A stretch of 64,000 nt of DNA from Aptenodytes patagonicus (lineage: Eukaryota > Chordata > Aves > Sphenisciformes > Spheniscidae), in NCBI RefSeq assembly GCF_965638725.1, contig NC_134957.1, forward strand, positions 15,896,101-15,960,100. Reading direction: 5' to 3'. The notes below the pieces were generated by a model. It had not been told where the DNA came from, did no database searches, and saw only the letters and a list, made by a program, of their open reading frames with translations. This document shows, in pieces, positions 59,519 to 64,000 of this stretch. The position numbers were made by a program, and so were the translations under genes. Position 1 is the stretch's first letter, and every line of letters begins with the position of its first letter.

Positions 59519-61110
59519 ATTATTTGCATTACCATAGTGCTACGAGACCCTCTTATGGATCAGAATCAACACAAAGGATAGTCCTGCCCCGAGAGCTTTA
59601 CCAAGTATGAAATGGGAGAGCTGAGGAATACAGGCAGGAGAGGCAGCATAAAGAAATGTGACATTACAGGAAAGAAAAGTTTTAAGGAGAGTTTTGAAGA
59701 AAAATGATCAGTAACTTGGGCTGTTTACAGGATCCTTGGAAATAAAAGGCAGCCAAAAGAATGCACAAAAGAACATGTTTAAACATACTACAAGTGGGCT
59801 GTGAAAACTGGCATCATGAGCTGACTGGAGCTGCTGTTAGATCTCAGCAGTGAATGGAAACGGCAAGTGAGGTGAAGACAGGCTACCGAGGCCTTCCAAA
59901 GTAAAGACACGTAGGTAAGGATTGACATGATAGAGCAGGCTGAGCCAGCACAGGGATGAAAAGAGAGGATAACATGGTGAAAATGACAGACTAAGAAAAA
60001 TGGTCTTTGTAGCAGCGTTCTCAGTAAGTATGAGCAAGACAAGGTTATATTTTCCAAGGCCAAAGGAAAGGATGTTGCAGTAATTGAGATTTGAGAAGAT
60101 GGGAGTTTTAGCTATAGGGACAGATTTAGACATAGTCTGAACATAAAGGGCTAGGGAAAGGTCTGAGTCAAAGATGATTACGTACAGGCAGATAATAGTG
60201 TAATAGATAAAGTGGAGAGCACTTGTGGGAGAAGACTCGACACTATTTTAACTGTACTGAGCTTAAAATGACAGTAGGGTTGTCAATTAACCAGTTTTTA
60301 TCCAGATGGTCCAGGGATTGGGGGCTGGAGTATTTGTGTGCCGTCTGGGCTGATTACGACCCAGGCACCATATGCCGCAATAGAGAAGAACAAGGACCGG
60401 GCTCAGAAACACAGAGACAGCCTAAACATCCCAGAACCCCACTCACACACAAAATTTTAATAACGTATGCTCTTGCAGATCCAAATAGCCATCAAGTGAG
60501 TCATCAGTCAGGTGACTCAAAGCACGTTTCTTCCAGTTCACACCATCTTCAGGCATCTGACCATGCAGGTGTGGGACTCACAGGGCATTTGTGACTGCGT
60601 GCAGCAGAAGGTGAAGTCCCACTGAAGAGTCCTAAGAAGGTAACAGAGATACAAGCCAAGAGTTTAGTTAGGAAAGCATGCCAATCTGCAGTGAAGAGGC
60701 ATAGCTGTGAAAAATCTGAGTGGAAATTGTTGTTTGAACTGCGGTTGTAGCACACATTACCTGGGGATAAAACGTGGGGTGACTAGAGGAGCGACCCAAG
60801 GGGAAAGGCCTGGTTAGTATCTACTGGAAACTGGAAGGCATGTAAGAAAAAGCCCCTCAAAAATGTGCCAGTAGGTGGGTTAGAAATGTAGGAGGAAAAA
60901 AAGGGAGAGGACAGTCACTGAACAAGGGTGGAGAGTATTTCACTTGACAGATTGGGGTGGAATAATAGTTGCAATCAATAAAGGTCCTATGAGCAAGACG
61001 CTGCTTCAGACTTTGTCTTTTTGAAGAAATACAAGGGGCACAAGCCAGGTTGGAAAAGATCTAGGACAAAATTGATGGAAAGAAATTTATGACAGCATTT
61101 GTGGAGAGTA
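59519..61110 (-). mobile_element. Old LINE relic with reverse-transcriptase remnants
   Basis: The low-coordinate end, TTATTATTTGCATTACCATAGTG, is the inverse of the LINE 3' end seen at 56.2 kb, so the element reads on the minus strand. The minus-strand translation of 59837-60133 has SNLNYCNIL, ENAATKTIFL and PLFSSLCWLS. These align with the conserved LINE segment (S.L.YCN.L, QNAAARI.., P.F.SLHWLP) at the C-terminal side of reverse transcriptase. Plus-strand stretches such as GGATGTTGCAGTAATTGAGA and CAAGCCAGGTTGGAAAAG also fit a turtle/bird LINE that I recall. The clade is probably L2 or CR1-like, not resolved. The frame is broken many times and 60370-60600 may be an insertion or unrelated sequence. 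It is not active. Confidence 0.65.
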
Positions 61111-61251
61111 GTTTTAGTGATCTGAGCCATGAATTGTCAGAAATGAGTAAGGCAAAAAAAAAAATCTTTCTAGTTTCCATGATGTCAGAGAAAAACTTTA
61201 AAATGTGAGCTGAATGACACCTTGAATGAATGATCAAATAAGATGGATGCT

Positions 61252-61300
61252 CTGTGTGTATATACACACATATATGTAGACCAATAAATGTATATATATA
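61252..61300. repeat. TA-rich microsatellite
   Basis: TGTGTGTATATACACACATATATG followed by TGTATATATATAAACC. It is an interrupted TA/CA run. Confidence 0.8.
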
Positions 61301-62766
61301 AACCAATACATTGATTTATGATTTGCAGTTGGAAATACCACACTAGAATCAATCAAAGCAAGACTTCAAAATTGCATCAATGAATTTTCTAGCTAGTCTT
61401 TACTGAAAGGATGACGTCAGAAGCAAAGGTGTATCACACCAGAAGACAACGGATAAGATTGCCTGCATGAGGGAGGTGAACTAACATTTCATCTCCTTTT
61501 GCTCACTGCTTGCTTCTGCTGCTTATTAATGTAAAACACACAGTTCCATGCTTATTGTAGAAAAATATTTTTTACTCTGGAAACATTTTTTCTGTCATAA
61601 GAGGCACCAGCCCAATTCCCTTGTGGTTTTTTGGTTTTTATTTTCTGAAGTTTTTGGAATTCCAGATGTAAATTGTTGATAGTAGAGGAGACACCTAAAA
61701 GTAATGAATAAAACTAATTTTAAAACGATTGTCTTGTGGCTCCTTCTGAAAGTACATCTTGTCTGGTATACATGCATGGTTCACCTCAAAGCGCCTTTAG
61801 CTCAGAGTCGGCTCTTCAGATGGTGTAACTATTTGTTCATAGACAACAAATGACTGGCAAAATTAAACTGGAGACTTTTTCAGGAAGATACAGAAAAGCA
61901 GAGGTGATGGTTGTTGGTAGGCAGGCGACGATCTTCCTCCCAAAGGAGCGCCGGCATTGCGCTGGTGTGAGGCGGGCACGGCTGGAGCTGAGACCTGGGT
62001 TAAACCGAGTATGAAGCTCCTAATCGCTTGGGATCGTGAAGGAGCCCAAGGTTACTTTTGTTTTATATTATTTTTTTTCTTTGAGCCGCTCTTCTGTGGT
62101 ATCCAGTCCCGAGAGCAGGGAGAGGCATTGTCTCTCCACTGACGGGGGAACAAGTTGGGGCCGGCCACACCACTGGAGAAGCTGGACATAGTTGTTTTGT
62201 AACTCAAAAATATGTTTTATAATATCAAAAATGTTTTATAGTATCACAAATCCCCTTTTCCTGAGAGCACAAATCATCAGACAGCAAAGGGTCCCCGAAT
62301 CACCACTTTGCCCTCTAGACATACACAGCTGCTCTTTGTATGGCGGCAATGGGCCGTTTTATAAAGGATTTTTTTTTTTTTTCCAATCTTACATAAATAA
62401 TCCTCCTGGCATCTGCATCAGCAATTCTTTTACTTCTCATCAGTTTTTCTTTGCAGTCAGGGAGCATCCAGCAGGCTTGGGCCGCTGGGATGTCTCTGAT
62501 CATCAGCAGCCATCGATCGATCAGCTTGATCTGCTTCACACTGGTCGCATGTCCCGTGTTTTCCTTCCCTCCCCTCCTTCTTCCCCGGCTGCCTCATTCA
62601 GGAATGCTCTGCCCGGCAAGGGCCGGTGCTGGTAACAGCCGCGAGCTGCGCGGGGCCCCGCCGGGCGGCGAGCGAAGGGCTTCCCCACGCGCGGCCCGGC
62701 GCCCCGCACCGCCTCAGGCGGCTGTTTCCCGCCACAGCCCCTGGGCCGCGAGCACCGCCCTTCAGG

Positions 62767-62780
62767 ACTACAACTCCCGG
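62767..62780 (+). promoter_or_regulatory. ZNF143/M4-type element, copy 1
   Basis: ACTACAACTCCCGG matches the ACTACAnnTCCC promoter element bound by ZNF143/THAP11 in vertebrate CpG-island promoters. Confidence 0.7.
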
Positions 62781-62800
62781 CGGGCCCCGCGGCCCCGCGG

Positions 62801-62819
62801 ACTACACCTCCCGGCAGGC
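62801..62819 (+). promoter_or_regulatory. ZNF143/M4-type element, copy 2
   Basis: ACTACACCTCCCGGCAGGC is a second copy in the same orientation, 34 bases after the start of the first, and fits the long form of the element (ACTACAnnTCCCrg..TGC) except at its last triplet (AGGC). Confidence 0.7.
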
Positions 62820-62860
62820 ACCGGGGACTCGCCCCGCGGGGTGGAGCGGGCGCCCGGCCC

Positions 62861-62870
62861 GTCACGTGAG
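62861..62870 (+). promoter_or_regulatory. E-box GTCACGTGAG (CLEAR/USF-like)
   Basis: GTCACGTGAG differs by one base from the palindromic CLEAR element GTCACGTGAC recognised by TFEB/TFE3, and it is also a good USF site. It lies about 80 bases before the splice donor, near the likely transcription start. Confidence 0.6.
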
Positions 62871-62950
62871 CGGGCGAGGCGGGCCCGCGCGGGGCGGGGA
62901 GCGCTCGGCGCCGCACTCGGGCCCGCGACGGCGACGGCGGCCGCGTCGCG
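62871..62950 (+). other. MTM1: Probable noncoding exon 1 of MTM1 (start approximate)
   Basis: The sequence before the consensus donor GTGAGT (62951) has no ATG after 62604, so this exon is noncoding. Human MTM1, which encodes the PtdIns3P/PtdIns(3,5)P2 phosphatase myotubularin, has a noncoding first exon and lies just downstream of MAMLD1 on the same strand at Xq28. Position, orientation and exon type all fit. I looked for the MTM1 start exon up to 64000 and did not find it. The exon start is a guess from promoter elements. MTMR2 was considered and set aside because its exon 1 is coding and its neighbour is MAML2. The name is an inference from synteny. Confidence 0.55.
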
Positions 62951-64000
62951 GTGAGTCTCCGTGGGGCCCGGGTTGGGCAGCGGGGCTACCCCGGCTGTCT
63001 CCGCCCCTGTCCCCGCACCCTAGCCCCTCCCCGCGCCGGGGATCCTTTCCTCCCGTCCCCGTCCCCCCCGCCAGTATGCCCGGGCAGGGGCTGCTGCCGG
63101 CCCGGGCCTTCCCTCCGGCCCAGCCCCTCTCCCTCCGGGCACGGCACACCTCGCGTCCCCCGTCGCTTGCCTCTTCGCCTCCCGGGGTGGTCTGGGGGTT
63201 GCCGGAGGCTTTTGTGAGGGGCCCCCCCCCTTGCCGCCCCGAGCGCTTTGGGAGCCCCGCATCCCCGGCGGGCCGCGGTGCCTGCCCGCGGGCCGGGAGT
63301 CACCTGTGGCCGCCAACCGCGAAGCGGCCGGCGGGGCCCTGCGGCTGGTGGGACACGGCTGCTGAGGCTGCTTGTTGCTGTTCGGCTCCGGCTTCTCCTG
63401 ACTCACGCCCTGATGTGCTGAATCAATCTGGAAGCGAGACGTTGCTGAAGCGCATAGCCCAGCGTCATGGCTTAGCAAAGACACCTTTGAACTGTAATTT
63501 TTACCTTTCCTGTAAAAAGAAATTCTCTCCTGTGATACGAAAATATTCCGAGTGCTCTTGATTCGCTTTCAGACTTTTAAGCCACTGTAGTAGTCATTTC
63601 TGACTGGCTTAAATTTTGTTCTGAAGCATGTGACTTCTTTCAGTGTTCACGGCTGAAAAGCTGAAACCTTCCATTTCAGAGCAAAGGTTTTTAGTTGATT
63701 TAAAACAAGAAATGACTCTTGAAGATGATAGACTGTTTCTGCTTGCTGGTCTTTGTGCTATGGCAGTCAAAAAGCATAATTCCTGCTTTGTGTGATTGGT
63801 GTTTTTTGGTTGGTTTGTTTTTTGTGGGGGTTTTTTCAGATGTACATGTAATTAAGAGCATAAGAAGGGTATTAGCTTTTTTCTTTTCACAGAAAGCCCC
63901 TTTTTTCTTGGTACTGTAGAAAGCAACATAGGCAAATTCAGTTTTAAAATCGTGTAGGTGTTAAGTGTTTTGCAGTTGGCCTGTAGATTGTCTTGTCATG
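62951..64000 (+). other. MTM1: Probable MTM1 intron 1 (5' part)
   Basis: From the donor GTGAGTCTCC the sequence stays GC-rich to about 63380, with a run of ten C at 63221-63230. It then turns AT-rich and ordinary. No coding exon, repeat or acceptor with a matching frame was recognised up to the window end. Confidence 0.5.

Larger units (their letters stand above)
48231..62600. other. Intergenic region
   Basis: Between the MAMLD1 3' end and the next CpG island I see no gene. The stretch is moderately GC-rich at 48.6-49.6, 51.3-51.6 and 53.9-54.4 kb, which yields many overlapping open frames on both strands with no recognisable protein. Recognisable contents are MIR-type SINEs, quasi-palindromic repeats, a minisatellite, TA-rich microsatellites and old LINE fragments, listed separately. 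An unannotated noncoding RNA cannot be excluded by eye. Confidence 0.75.
62620..63380. promoter_or_regulatory. CpG-island promoter
   Basis: Base composition changes abruptly to very GC-rich with dense CpG, for example GCGCGGGGCCCCGCCGGGCG and GGCGACGGCGGCCGCGTCGCG. It contains two ACTACA elements, a CACGTG E-box, GC boxes such as GGGGCGGGGA, and a consensus splice donor at 62951. No TATA box was seen. This is a housekeeping-type start region. Long open frames on both strands here follow from the lack of AT-rich stop codons. Confidence 0.88.

Noticed and set aside
61786..61860. tRNA-like start GCGCCTTTAGCTCAGAGTCGG
   Set aside because: The A-box-like part is present, but no B box (GGTTCGAnTCC) or cloverleaf follows at the right distance.
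62626..63561. 311-codon open frame across the CpG island
   Set aside because: It starts without an ATG-supported context, crosses a consensus splice donor, and is mirrored by long frames on the other strand. This is expected in CpG-rich DNA with few stop codons.
1..64000. CRISPR arrays, prokaryotic operons, phage or viral genes
   Set aside because: There are no regular direct repeats with spacers, no densely packed coding frames and no viral protein signatures. The window is ordinary vertebrate DNA.

Overview
This window is vertebrate nuclear DNA, most likely from a bird (another sauropsid is possible). It has widely spaced small exons with GT-AG introns, a CpG-island promoter and few young repeats. 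It also holds decayed MIR-type SINEs, one CR1-like tail, and old LINE and quasi-palindromic repeats of kinds I associate with birds, turtles and crocodilians. There is no bacterial or viral gene organisation. No named species can be assigned from the sequence alone.

Regions 1-48230 carry the 3' part of one plus-strand gene, which I identify as MAMLD1 (mastermind-like domain containing 1). The main coding exon is 13599-15308. It is followed by a 28.65 kb intron, two short coding exons (43960-44106 and 45628-45709), and a terminal exon (45997 to the stop at 47013-47015, then a 3' UTR of about 1.2 kb). All junctions keep one reading frame and give 985 codons. The first coding exon or exons lie upstream of the window, so 1-13598 is intron. 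The match to MAMLD1, rather than MAML1, MAML2 or MAML3, rests on several stretches that I recall as MAMLD1-specific. The C-terminus, however, ends in the acidic motif shared by MAML1-3.

Region 48231-62600 is intergenic. I recognise only repeats there: MIR-type SINEs, a GGGCTG minisatellite, quasi-palindromic amniote repeats, and two pieces of one old LINE family in opposite orientation. The larger piece, about 1.6 kb, still shows reverse-transcriptase C-terminal motifs on the minus strand.

Region 62620-63380 is a CpG island with two ZNF143/M4-type ACTACAnnTCCC elements, a GTCACGTGAG E-box and a strong splice donor at 62951. By synteny (MAMLD1 then MTM1 in human Xq28, same orientation) this is probably the promoter and noncoding first exon of MTM1 (myotubularin). 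No MTM1 coding sequence falls inside the window, so that name is an inference.

The two genes are neighbours but have no obvious shared function: MAMLD1 is a nuclear co-activator-like protein linked to gonadal steroid production, and myotubularin is an endosomal phosphoinositide 3-phosphatase. I found no evidence of a new kind of biological system. The most useful leads are a possible intronic polyadenylation isoform of MAMLD1, its MAML-like C-terminus, the promoter architecture at 62.7-62.9 kb, and the old LINE and palindromic repeats.
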